Positions 33,748 to 44,484 of a DNA stretch of 64,000 bases are shown piece after piece; within the stretch, counting starts at the first letter, position 1, and the number at the start of each line of letters is the position of its first letter. The DNA is from Girardinichthys multiradiatus (lineage: Eukaryota > Chordata > Actinopteri > Cyprinodontiformes > Goodeidae), in assembly GCF_021462225.1 (NCBI RefSeq), contig NC_061811.1, forward strand, positions 1,169,663-1,233,662, given 5' to 3'. A program made the translations under genes and the position numbers. Below the pieces are notes generated by a model that ran no database searches, had not been told where the DNA came from, and was given only the letters and a program-made list of their open reading frames with translations.

Positions 33748-35749
33748 TACTAATATACTCAGATTTAACTAAATGTAAACTGAGTAGGACGATTTACAAA
33801 TCTTCAAGATGTACTTGTATAATTGTGGATAAAAATGTAGATATACAAAACAACAACAGCTCCTGCAGCGTAAAACAAAAAGAGCAGAATCTGAACGGTT
33901 GTTTGAACTCTGAAATATTTCATCTTTCATGTTTCCATGTTTATGAACCTATATCAATGAGAAGCTGTGTTTTGTAGCGCTGCGGACACAAGAGCCAGGC
34001 CAATTGTTACTGTTTTATGTCTTTTATAATAACGTTTTATTAGGGCGTCTCTTCTGACACACTCTGAGCCCATCCCTTAAGTTGCCTGGCCCATGTTCCT
34101 CAGAGCAGAATAATTCAAACTTTTTTATCACCGTGACTTAAACAGCAACCCTCTCTGCTTTGTGGGTTAGTTTTGATGTAATTAGTTTTGTTTAATAGGA
34201 TTTTTATGTTCTAGATTTTAATTTAGTTTTTACAGTATTGCAAACATTATCTAGAATGCTGATTCATCTAAACTGATCATTATGTTGGGAAAAATGTTAT
34301 GCTTCATCATTTACTGAATCAATTTAATCAAATCATTCCTTCAATAACTGGAACTGAATTCTGTACTTACTAATAGGTTCCCTGCACTCATGGGGAGTTG
34401 AACACTGGGATATTTATCAGAGATGTGCAGAATTTGTCTTCCAGGCTGAAATCTTGTCTGAGTAAAATGGCATCTGTGGGAAATATTTGCTTTTAAAGGT
34501 CTTGAATCAATTAAATTCAAAAATACTTAATCCTTAGAGCTGTAATAAAACCTGTACGTAGACAAAATTAGCCAAGAAAGATGATGCTGATTCTGGTTCT
34601 GATGTAGACAACGAGCTCATTTAGATTTTAGCTGAAACATTTAGGTGATTATCAGAAGAAAATTGAAAACAGCTCCTTCTTTCCTTCTCCAGTTTTACAG
34701 TCGACGCCCAGGCCTGAAACTGGCTCCACGACATTTTAACTTTTTGTTTTACTCCTTGGATTTCAGACATGTCATTTTATTTAGGACACTTAATCTTTGT
34801 CACACCTTGTAAGTAATGCACAATCAACATTTTTAGGTGTTGCTGTAGGAGCCGAAGTAGATTGGCAACCAGTGGTGTAACAAAACAAGTTTTAGTATTT
34901 TCAGGAGAAACAAGAAGCAACATGTTGACAACAGTGAGGAAACGGTGGATAAGGGGGGAACAAGCTAATTATGTGGCCTATTTCTGCAGCAGTAAACCAG
35001 GTATTTTGGTGAGTGTAACCTCCATCTCACTGACAATATTTTCTGGGCCGTGCTTTAATCTGCTTGTTTTCAATTTCTGTGCTCAAAATGTCGTTGCAAT
35101 TCCCTATAAAGACCAAGTGGTACATTTAACTGTGCATTTTCATTCCTTTAAAAAGAAAAAAGCTAGTCCCTATTGCATATATTTGCCATAAAATCTTAGA
35201 AGGTACGCAGGGGACATGAAACTGAAGTGTTTGTGACAAATCCACCTGTTTGTTCTCTGTTTTTTCTTTCTGTCACTAATTTGTTAAGCATCCATCACAT
35301 GCCTAGCAACATTCATGGAGTTGTAAAATTACTCATCATATTTTAGGCTACGCCCTAACCGCGGACTAGTATTTCAAAGTTTTCTGGGAAACCGTATTGT
35401 TTTCTGTGTATAAAGTTAAAGAGAGGACATCTTACTCAGTTATAAAACATGTAAAGTGGCATCAGGTGATCGGCCAACTAGCATATGATCAAACCTGTGC
35501 TCTGCAGGACACGGCTCAAGAATCATTTATTGGGTCTTTCTACCAAAATGGTTTAGTTACAAATGAAAGGGCCAAAGCTCAATTTTAACTGGTTCTATTA
35601 AATCACCACTTAGATCGAGTGTTTTTACTACAACCAGGCAGCCAGCTTGTTGTCACATCATCATGTATGTTTCAGTCGATCTTTGTTCCCCCTCTGTTGT
35701 ACTTCAAGGTCCTGTAGAGGATCACAGTTATCTGCATAACACAATATCG
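33748..35749. other. Intergenic, no gene seen
   Basis: About 2 kb of AT-rich sequence with only short ORFs. The longest (34862-35191) has no recognisable domain, no splice context and unremarkable composition. I saw no repeat family or RNA structure here. Confidence 0.45.
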
Positions 35750-36008
35750 AGGCAACTGTGGCTCAGTAGGAAGAGTAGTCGTCTTGCAATCGGAAGGTTG
35801 TGGGTTTGATTCCAGCTTCCTCCTGCTGTATGTCGGTGTGCCCCTGGGCAAGGCACTTAACCTCAAGTTGTCTACCGATCTGCGTATCGGTGTATGAATG
35901 TGTGAGCGTTAGTGAGTGTGATTGGGTGAATGTGGCTCTAGTGTAAAGTGCTTTGAGTGGTCTCTATGACTGGAAAGGCGCTATATAAAATTCAGTCCAT
36001 TTACCATT
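35750..36008 (+). mobile_element. tRNA-derived SINE
   Basis: The head looks like a tRNA gene, with an A-box-like TGGCTCAGTAGG near 35758 and a B-box GGTTTGATTCC at 35803-35813. It is followed by a conserved tRNA-unrelated body and a tail ending in AAAGGCGCTATATAA and TTCAGTCCATTTACCATT. This arrangement is typical of fish SINEs. It cannot fold as a full cloverleaf, so it is not a tRNA gene. Confidence 0.75.
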
Positions 36009-36195
36009 TGCATAATGCCAGTTTCACTCTGCTTGAGTCTCCACTTCAATGTGACAAAGAAGGGACTGGTGCCGATCCAGTACAAGAGCCGGTGGAGCCC
36101 ACCAAGGTCCATGGTTGGAGACAGTCCTGTTTAGCACCAATCTAAAACAGAGGCGCAATCACATGATTTAATGAAGGCCATTCCAGATAAGAAAG

Positions 36196-36373
36196 TGTTG
36201 GAAAAATGTATAAAAATTATCATGGCTTAGTTTAAACAAGGATTATGTTTTAAGTTCTACTCTAGTTAAGATGATTCCTGCGATTGGTTTTAGTGTGGGC
36301 AAAGGGTTTGTGGAAAGTTAAGGAATGTGGTCTGGAGTGGATCACTCTCTGGACATGATATGCTCATATCATG
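36196..36373 (+). repeat. 5' LTR, truncated
   Basis: Starts TGTTGGAAAAATGTATAAAA and is about 90 percent similar by eye to the first 180 bp of the 3' LTR at 44068. Homology is lost after about 36373. The R/U5 portion and the primer-binding site are therefore absent, and the sequence runs directly into gag-like coding sequence. Confidence 0.85.
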
Positions 36374-36716
36374 CATAAAAAATGCCCTCGAGGCAAATGC
36401 TTTACTTGAGATTCGTAACTGGGTCACAAAACATAATATTGATCTACCCACCTGCTCGGTTAGCAGTTGGCAGAACTGGGCAATGTATGCTGAAAAGGTG
36501 GTCAGTGGAAAGAAAAAACAACCCTCTACTGATACCTTCTATGCGGAAGAAGACATATTTTATGCAGGACCAGTCAGTAGGGAGAGGTGTAGAATGAGAG
36601 GAATTTACGGAGTAAATGGAGACCTTAGGGGGCGTGGACGGAGGCAAGTGAGAGGGAGAGATGATAGAAGAGATGATGTATGCTGGGTTTGTGGGCAGCA
36701 TGGTCATCAAGAATGA
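36327..36716 (+). pseudogene. gag fragment with CCHC zinc knuckle
   Basis: Open for 129 codons, although the first part is read from LTR sequence. The C-terminal half is rich in arginine and glycine and contains a nucleocapsid-type zinc knuckle beginning C-W-V-C-G-Q-H-G-H, with the fourth ligand lost at a stop. After the stop a related frame continues to about 36990 without recognisable domains. Matrix and most of capsid are absent. Confidence 0.65.
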
Positions 36717-37971
36717 CTGGATAAAGGAGAACAGAATGTTGTTAAAGAAGGAAAAGGGGAAGTTGATGAGAACAAGGAGATGATAGACATTGCAGCAGCA
36801 TACATGGATAATCTGAGATCCTCTCCAAATGCAACTGTATATGTCAGTCTACATGAAATAATAATTTCATCTACTGCAATGTTTAATGATCTGATTGAAT
36901 ATGTGAACACTTCTCCAGACTGGACGGACCCAAAAGACAACACCTTCAAGGTGGACCCCACAAACACCACCTTATTGTTCCTTTGTGGATAAAAAAGAAT
37001 TGAAGCATTTAAAACAGACCCAGTGGAAACAAAAAGGGGTTATGAGAAAACAATGTGCATTTTAAAAATATAAAAATAAAATTATGTAAGGGAATTTTTG
37101 AAAATGAAATTGCTCTGATAGAGAAGTATAGGGTAAGAACGCTGTCAAAAACAATGTTTATGTAAAGACGGAAATATGTGCATATTAGTCAATAGTTGTG
37201 CATAAGTAAAATCCAAAAGAGGTATTGTATATTTTCTCTATAAGAATACAAAATAAAATGTTACAGCTTCAAGAAATTACAAACACAAAGTTCAAGTTTA
37301 CAGTTGTGGTTTATTCTTTATGAATACAATATGCTATAACAGTTTGTGAATACGATTTCTTTTCTTTGAGGATACGAATCTACATCAGCGACTTGGCGTC
37401 ACGTGATCTCAGGCTCAGGATATAGTGGGTGGAGTTATACAACAATGTACAGTAGGTGGCGCTATGCACCTCTGAATTTGTTGCGAACCGCCAGCAGAAG
37501 AAGAAGAAGAAGAAGCAGCAGCACTAGCGCCAAGATGACGGACCAATAAACTACGGTACAAAGCCAGGTAATGTTAAAAAGTTTATATATGTCTAAATGT
37601 CGTTAATATATGCTGTTGGTCCGTTATGTAAAGTTATGTAAAAATTAGGGTATATGTGCATGATAATAATTAAAGCCTATAAGACAGTACCATAATTATT
37701 AGGTCAATTTATATGGTGAAACAAATGTTTGGACTTTTTCCAGTCAGGTTCAGAATGATCAAATTAGATTTAAAATTTAACACAAGATGAAATGCACCTT
37801 AACAGAATTACTGGACAGAATTACTATTCCTGAAATTGAGAAAACTTGAGTTAATTGAAATAAATATAAAGTGGAATTAAAAAGGGAAGAGCTATAGATG
37901 ACTGAAACTGTATAGGTGTGTTTATAAAACTGGGTAAGACAAACTAAGATTATAAGACATACAGGGGTTGG

Positions 37972-39099
37972 ACAATGAAAGTGAAACACCTGGTTTTAGA
38001 CCACAATAATTTATTAGTATGGTGTAGGACTTCCTTTTGCAGTCAATACAGCATCAATTTGTCTCGGGAATGACATATACAAGTCCTGCACAGTGGTCAG
38101 AGGGATTTTAAGCCATTCTTCTTGCAGGATAGTGGCCAGGTCACTACGTGATACTGGTGGAGGAAAACGTTTCCTGACTCGCTCCTCCAAAACACCCCAA
38201 AGTGGCTCAATAATATTTAGATCTGGTGACTGTGCAGGCCATGGGAGATGTTCAACTTCACTTTCATGTTCATCAGACCAATCTTTCACCAGTCTTGCTG
38301 TGTGTATTGGTGCATTGTCATCCTGATACACGGCACCGCCTTCAGGATACAATGTTTGAACCATTGGATGCACATGGTCCTCAAGAATGGTTCGGTAGTC
38401 CTTGGCAGTGACGCGCCCATCTAGCACAAGTATTGGGCCAAGGGAATGCCATGATATGGCAGCCCAAACCATCACTGATCCACCCCCATGCTTCACTCTG
38501 GGCATGCAACAGTCTGGGTGGTACGCTTCTTTGGGGCTTCTCCACACCGTAACTCTCCTGGATGTGGAGAAAACAGTAAAGGTGGACTCATCAGAGAACA
38601 ATACATGTTTCACATTGTCCACAGCCCAAGATTTGCGCTCCTTGCACCATTGAAACCGACGTTTGGCATTGGCATGAGTGACCAAAGGTTTAGCTATAGC
38701 AGCCCGGCCGTGTATATTGACCCTGTGGAGCTTCCTCTTGCATCCACAGTTAATCCTGTTGGATGTGGTTGGTCCTTCTTGGTGGTATGCTGACATTACC
38801 CTGGATACCGTGGCTCTTGATACATCACAAAGACTTGCTGTCTTGGTCACAGATGCGCCAGCAAGACGTGCACCAACAATTTGTCCTCTTTTGAACTCTG
38901 GTATGTCACCCATAATGTTGTGTGCATTTCAATATTTTGAGTAAAACTGTGCTCTTACCCTGCTAATTGAACCTTCACTCTCTGCTCTTACTGGTGCAAT
39001 GTGCAATCAATGAAGACTGGCTACCAGGCTGGTCCAATTTAGCCATGACACCTCCCACACTAAAATGACAGCTGTTTCCGTTTCATTGTCCAACCCCTG
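37972..39099 (-). mobile_element. Tc1/mariner transposon, copy 2 (shortened, D-D-36-E type)
   Basis: 1128 bp with TA on both sides and the same ~30-bp inverted ends as the 32478 copy. An internal deletion of about 140 bp accounts for the shorter length. It lies inside the provirus and continues rightwards into 355 bp of non-transposon DNA copied from next to the 32478 element. Confidence 0.9.
38014..38913 (-). pseudogene. Transposase with in-frame deletion in the DNA-binding region
   Basis: 299 codons, open from ATG 38913 to the natural C-terminus. About 44 residues between the first helix-turn-helix and the catalytic core are missing: the frame jumps from ...CGCKRKL to HRVNIHGR. The catalytic residues (SDES, DDNAP, NIIEPLW) remain. 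Because the second part of the paired DNA-binding domain is lost, the product should bind inverted ends poorly, if made at all. Confidence 0.85.
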
Positions 39100-39454
39100 T
39101 AACTCTACAGTATTTTTTCCATTACTGTACAGTCTCGTATTCTTTTTTCTTATTTTTTTTTCCTAGGTGTGAATCTGCATGCTTCCATTTTGATTTTCCC
39201 TCTGCTGCTGATACATTTCCCCACTGTGGGACATTAAGGGATATTCCTATTCTATTTTACTTTATAAGGTCTCCAGCTTCAGAGCAGCTGCATCTAATAA
39301 GAACATCTTATTTTATCTTAATAACTGCATGGATATCTCTGAGGTAGGATTGGTGAGTGTATGTTGAGTGTATCGCTCTGTCATCACCTTTTAAAAAGCA
39401 TTGTTACTACAAACAGCAGCTCAGTCTGGTTTTAGAATGGATAAGGCTGGAAGA
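39100..39454. repeat. Inverted copy of the 32123-32477 flank
   Basis: 355 bp, reverse complement of 32123-32477, attached directly to the transposon copy at 37972-39099. No TA or inverted end is visible at its outer boundary near 39454. Confidence 0.88.
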
Positions 39455-39559
39455 AACATTTGCAGGAAAGATCCAATTAAATATTATTTAACCTTGTCTA
39501 TCATGACACCATACAGGATTTATTAACATCTTGGACGGCACATATTATGTATGGAAAGA

Positions 39560-39740
39560 AATACAAATAAAGGTATAATTGGTGGCATAATGGAAAAATG
39601 CAGAGTTATTACTGAAATTATTAGATGCTGTGCTGTTACCAGCTAAATTAGCTGAGTGTAAATGTGAAGGGATTACTAGATGCCCTGAAGGAAAGCATAT
39701 ATTACCTAAATCAATGTTCCACTGAATTGTAAATATGAGC
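39560..39740 (+). pseudogene. pol remnant (RNase H / connector region)
   Basis: A short readable stretch around 39599-39700 resembles the end of a retroviral RNase H domain (L-L-D-A-V-L-L-P-A-K-L-A). It is followed by stops. The upstream polymerase is absent, probably lost when the Tc1 composite entered. Assignment is by pattern only. Confidence 0.45.
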
Positions 39741-40701
39741 CATGTGCAGAGCCATGTCTCAACAGGAGGGCAGTGAACAACAATTTACTACATATGGATT
39801 TAAAACTCACTAAAAACTTACAAAAGTTTTTTTTGTGCATCTTGTTTGATATGGACCCCCAAGGAAATCTTTCCTTGCAAAGGACCAGATGCTATAACAG
39901 TGGCAAAAAGGACTATGTACATTTGGAATTCCAACAAGGATTTATAGTGATAATTGCACACATTTTGTTAACAAAGTCATACAAGAACTTGGTAAATGTT
40001 TCAAGATTGACCTGAAAACCCATTTTTAACATTCATGTAGACGCTGAAAGTGATAGCCTAAATATAGCGTTTAATGCTATCTTAGACTCAATTGGCTTTG
40101 CTCAAAACATTAACAAACCTACCCACCTTTGTCTTCATTCTCTGGACCTTGTGCTGACATATGGCATTGAGTGTAAAGACATAACAATATTCTCTCATAA
40201 CCCTGTCCTGTCTGACGATTTCTTAATAACCTTTGAGTTTAATTTAACCGAGTACTTCACACCTGAAAGAAAATTTCATTATAGTAGATCATTATCAGGC
40301 GATGCTGTAACAACCTTTAAATAATCTGTTCCACTTTTAATTTCCTCATTATCACAGAAAAGCACAGTGGAGGGCAATAATTTTGTTTCTTCCCCTTCAC
40401 AAATTGATTCTCTTGTTCATAGTGTTACTTCACTGCGTGATGCATTAGACAGTGCAGCCCCCTTTGAAAAAGAAGGTAATTATTCATAGGAGGCTAGCTC
40501 CCTGGTTTAATTTAGATCTGCGTACTTTAAAGCACAATGTTAGAAAATTGGAGAGAAAATGGCGCTCTACACACCTAGAGGATTCCTACTTAATCTGGAA
40601 AAATAGCCTACTGTTGTATAAAAAGACGCTTCGCCAAGCTAAAACAGCTTATTTCTCATCATTAATAGAAGAGAACAAGAATAATCCTAGGTTTCTCTTT
40701 A

Positions 40702-41445
40702 GTGCAGTTGCTAAAATTTAAAAATTACAGACCTATATCCAATCTTCCATTCTTATCTAAAATTATTGAGAAAATTGTTGCTAATAAAATGTGTGAACAT
40801 TTACACAGCAATGACTTGTTTGAAGAGTTTCAGTCAGGTTTCAGAGCTCATCATAGCACTGAAACAGCTCTGCTGAAAGTCACTAATGATATTCTTATGG
40901 CCTCAGATAATGGACTTGTGTCTGTTCTGGTTCTGTTAGATCTCAGTGCTGCATTTGATCCAGTCGACCATAATATTCTCTTAGAAAGGCTGGCATATGC
41001 TGTAGGGATCAGGGGAACATCGCTAGGCTGGTTTAAATCTTATCTGTCTGACAGATTCCAGTTTGTTCATGTAAATGATAAATCATCTTTAAACTCCAGG
41101 GTTAATTGTGGAGTACCACAGGGTTCAGTACTTGGGCCAATTCTCTTTACTATATATATGCTTCCAATAGGTCAAATTATCAGGCAGCATAGGATACATT
41201 TTCACTGTTACGCTGATGATACTCAGCTTTACTTATCCATAAATCCTGATGAGCCCAACCAGTTAGATAGACTACAAGCATGTCTTGAAGACATAAAAAC
41301 TTGGATGACTTTAAATTTTCTGCTTCTAAATTCAGACAAGACAGAAGTTGTCGTCTTTGGACCGGAGTCTTTAAAAAAGATACTGCTTAGTCAATCACTT
41401 AACCTGGATGGCATTAAATTGACCTCTGTTGAGGTAGGAAAACTT
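40702..41445 (+). pseudogene. LINE reverse transcriptase fragment
   Basis: Contains palm motifs in order, including the F-D-P-V-D-H block and the Y-A-D-D active site near 41208-41220, in one open frame. The frame is then carried by chance into inserted DNA up to a stop at 41823. The N-terminal portion is in another frame (40452-40721). Not full length; presumed inactive. Confidence 0.75.
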
Positions 41446-42056
41446 TACTGGCCGTCCGTTAACTCTTACATTCTTACATTACTCCTCACCTCTCCCCGAC
41501 TCTTTTTATTTGGCACCCAAAGGACAATCCTCAGTCAGAGATCAGTTGTACGTTTCCACAAGTTTATTAAAACCAATCTGAATTCAGAGAGGAGACATCA
41601 CACTTACACTGGTAAACGTCTGTGTTGTCTCACTGGGGGTGCGCCACATTACATTTTATACCCCACGCTGCTATGCAGTACACATACACAATCATTCTGT
41701 CTGTGGATGTCTCCCCAGCAACAGTGTCAAAGAAACAGAGATATATTTAATCATTTAATTAAAGAATTGTTTCCCACACGTCTTCAGGAATCTTCAGTGA
41801 GAGGAGTTACCATGCCTCCCTAATACACTGCCAGCTTCTCACGATACAGACAGAAAACACCTCCAAGCTTTAACCTTGAATAATAAACACTCATTGTGTA
41901 AAAACTGAGGCTACTGTTAAGGTTTTTTTTCTAACGATCAAAAGCATAACTAAAAACTCCTAATAATAATCAATCTATAAGCAGCAAATCCCAAATATAT
42001 CTTAGCTTTAGCTACTAATGATAAGGCATTTATATTTCCACACCTCCAGTAATAAA
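41443..42056. mobile_element. Unclassified insertion inside the LINE
   Basis: About 610 bp interrupt the LINE reverse transcriptase: coding stops after ...TSVEVGK near 41440 and resumes at about 42060 with a G-V-N-F-D motif. The ends read CTTTACTGG and CCAGTAATAAAG, a rough inverted repeat. This could be a non-autonomous DNA element, but no clean target duplication was found. Confidence 0.4.
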
Positions 42057-42360
42057 GTAAAAAACCATGGTGTTAACTTTGACTAGGACATGTCATTTAA
42101 ATCCCATATTAAACAGGTTTCTAGGATTTCCTTCTTTCATCTCCGGAACATTGCCAGAATTAGAAATATCCTATCCAGGAGTGACGCTGAAAAACTAGTC
42201 CATGCATTTGTTACTTCAAGGCTGGACTATTGTAATTCTTTACTATCAGGATGTCCACAAAATGCAGTTAAAAGCCTTCAGCTGATTCAAAATGCTGCAG
42301 CAAGAGTTCTGATGAAAATTAAAAAGAGAGATCATATTTCTCCTATTTTAGCTTAAAACC

Positions 42361-42690
42361 TTTTGAAATAATACCTTATTATATCCCTGATTTCCAAAAA
42401 GACCTAAAAGGTCCACAACAAGAGGCAACGTTAGCAGATTACATGATGAAGGCATTACAGTTTAGAGACATACAAAATGTTAATAATCTGCCAAATTATG
42501 TTTCTGAACCCTGCAGGTTCCTAGTGATGTGAAAGAAGGTGACTGGGTGCTGATTAAGACCTCTGAGAAGATAACGTGGTCTGATCCAAAGTGGGAGGGT
42601 CCATTCCAAGCGTCATTGACAACTCCTACCGCTGTGAAAATTCAAAGCACACAGGTGAGCCTGTCAGTCCTTTCACCCACAGAATAGGAA
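42361..42690 (+). pseudogene. Retroviral integrase C-terminal fragment
   Basis: Around 42525-42690 the plus strand reads an integrase C-terminal domain pattern (E-G-D-W-V-L-I-K, then W-E-G-P-F and T-P-T-A-V-K-I). Its 5' side directly follows the LINE end, so the LINE split pol. Upstream integrase catalytic residues are not visible. Confidence 0.6.
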
Positions 42691-42787
42691 ATGATTGAAG
42701 CCTGACAACAACGGGGTTGTCCCCATCTAGAGGAGGCTTCGTCTCAATGTCAGTTGAAGAAACCAACGATCTTTCCTAGCCTTAGGG

Positions 42788-43140
42788 GTGAGAGAAAGAC
42801 TGATAGGTAAATCTAAAGGAACGATGTTGTTGAAACATTTAATTTTGTTTATCATGTGTGTCCTGATTATGTTAATAATATGGCAGACATTTCCACAATC
42901 TCATAATCTCCAGAAATTAAAGAGGTGGATAAATGAAGATTTTTCATGGAATGTTTATACAAGATATAAATTACTTGTTTGAGACTAACAGCTGGTACCA
43001 ATATGAAAAAATTGTAACCAAGTCCAGAAACATTTCTGGTTGTTATGTATGTACTGAACTTCCTATCTCTTCCAACCAGCCCAGGTTAACAGCTAAACCA
43101 GTAACAGTGCCAAGAGATGAGTGTTTATCAAAAACAGCGT
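42788..43140 (+). pseudogene. env-like fragment
   Basis: Begins with a basic stretch and a strongly hydrophobic segment around 42830-42890, like an envelope signal peptide, and shows cysteine pairs and a sequon downstream in a second frame. The position just after pol agrees with env. It is split by a frameshift near 42950 and broken off near 43140 by an antisense LTR insertion. No fusion peptide or transmembrane subunit remains. Confidence 0.45.
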
Positions 43141-43200
43141 TTTTTTTAAGTCACACAAAAAAGAATTACTTTTGTTTGTCACAGAAACTCTTTAAGGAAG

Positions 43201-43218
43201 ATCCCGGACGAGCCCCCA
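43201..43218 (-). promoter_or_regulatory. Retroelement primer-binding site (proline tRNA type)
   Basis: On the minus strand these 18 bases read TGGGGGCTCGTCCGGGAT, the well-known primer-binding site complementary to the 3' end of proline tRNA. It sits four bases after the end of the antisense LTR, where such a site belongs. Confidence 0.85.
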
Positions 43219-43222
43219 CTTA

Positions 43223-43989
43223 TGTTACGACCCGGCTCAGCCAGGGGTGAAGGAGGGGAAGTAACATAAAGAAAATGGAGATATGGGAAGTCTAATGAAT
43301 GTTGTTTATTTGTAATGTTTAACGTAACAGACACATATGCAAAAGAATGCACCACTAACATGAGGCAACAAACCAAACAGCATGTAGCACAAAAGAAAAG
43401 AACCCAAAATAAATCACTCAAGGTTTTCTTGGTGATTTGGCAATTAGCTAACATGGAACCAAAACAGTCAAAACTCACACAAAGGAGATCAAACCCTAGG
43501 TTTGATACCTATTTAACAAGTCTAGCTAGTAACAAGCTAGCCAGCTCTAACCAAGTCGCCAGACAGGTTAAACAGTAACCAATAGCTTAACCACAACCAA
43601 CAAATACCACCACTAGCAAAGCTTCACAAACACTTGAGGCGAGCTGCTCAGATTAAATCACAGCCGTGCTTTGGTGACAGGTGTAGAGAGTTTATATAGG
43701 CCGGACTCTGTGATGATTGGTGGCACATTTGTGGAAGCAGACGATAGACAGTCCACAGGATATCCCGGCGACGTCCAGCAGGAGGAATACTGAGCGTCCA
43801 GGAAGATCCGCCTCCACCAGCAACCAGCAAGAAGAACACAAAAGGGGGAATCCCACCGGGAGGTAGTCCTGCGCAGCCAAGCTGCTGGAAACGAAGGAGC
43901 AGGGTTTTCTCCTCTTCAGCGGAGCACATCAGCAGCCTGTACATAAGGTTATAACAACAAAAACACCCCTACGACCACTGGTCGTAACA
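43223..43989 (-). mobile_element. LTR of a second retroelement, antisense to the provirus
   Basis: 767 bp starting TGTTACGACC and ending GGTCGTAACA (as its own complement), the TG...CA ends of an LTR. On the minus strand a TATATAA box (about 43692-43698) and an AATAAA (about 43306) are in the expected order, and a proline primer site follows. Only this 5' LTR and a short leader are visible, with no target duplication, so the rest of the element was lost. Confidence 0.75.
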
Positions 43990-44067
43990 GAGGTGTATGC
44001 ATAAAGCTTTTTGGAAGTGTATACATGAATGTGATATTAAACTGATCAATAATAAACAGGAGGGAAT

Positions 44068-44484
44068 TGTTGGAAAAATGTATAAAAATTATCATTGTTT
44101 AGTTTAAACAAGGTTTATGTTTTAAGTTCTACTCTAGTGAAGATGATTTATGTGATTGGTTTTAGTATGGGCAAAGGGTTTGTGGAAAGTTAAGGAATGT
44201 GGTCTGGAGTGGATCACTTACTGGACATGATATGCTTATACCATATATGGGAATGATCACTCTTCTAAGTTAAAATCTCTGTAAGAATTGGCTGAACCGA
44301 TTCCCGCTTTTTGCTTGTAGGAATGTGAGTTGTAAATAAAAGGCTGGTGCAAGGATGTATTCCTTTGTGAGAAGAAAGTTGCTGTTCTGCAGTGGACTGT
44401 CTCTCCTTGCAAATCAAACTTACGTGGTTCACCTTGTGTCTTATTTTACACTGGTCTGTATTTATCAGCTTTCTAACTCTAACA
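44068..44484 (+). repeat. 3' LTR, complete
   Basis: 417 bp from TGTTGGAAAA to CTAACA, preceded by a purine-rich tract and followed by the target duplication GAAAG. It contains GATTGGT (CCAAT-type element on one strand) near 44154 and AATAAA near 44335. Confidence 0.87.

Larger units (their letters stand above)
40018..42356 (+). mobile_element. LINE retrotransposon remnant (L2/CR1/Rex1-like)
   Basis: Inserted in the provirus pol region. It begins within the endonuclease (an F-N-I-H-V-D motif near 40022), then shows the endonuclease end (P-T-H-L-C-L-H-S-L-D-L), linker and reverse transcriptase motifs: N-Y-R-P-I-S-N-L-P-F, F-Q-S-G-F-R-A-H-H-S-T-E, C-G-V-P-Q-G-S-V-L-G-P and C-Y-A-D-D-T-Q-L-Y. 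The C-terminal part resumes at about 42060 after an insertion. Frameshifts and stops split the frame near 40320 and 40720. The clade is my estimate from motifs. Confidence 0.8.
36196..44484 (+). mobile_element. Endogenous retrovirus-like provirus, degenerate and multiply invaded
   Basis: Both ends begin or end with the LTR and are flanked by a perfect 5-bp target duplication GAAAG (36191-36195 and 44485-44489). Inside, in order, are a gag remnant with one zinc knuckle, a fragment like the RNase H end of pol, a pol integrase C-terminal fragment, an env-like fragment, a polypurine tract (about 44056-44065) and the 3' LTR. It is interrupted by a Tc1 composite (37972-39454), a LINE (about 40018-42356) and an antisense LTR (43223-43989). 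Most of gag-pol is missing or broken, so it is dead. The layout suggests a gamma/epsilon-type fish retrovirus, by inference only. Confidence 0.82.

Noticed and set aside
35750..35830. tRNA gene
   Set aside because: Only A/B boxes are present, with no foldable acceptor or anticodon arms; it is a SINE head.
36780..36992. 70-codon plus-strand ORF after the gag remnant as a separate gene
   Set aside because: It continues provirus sequence in another frame and has no start context or recognisable domain.
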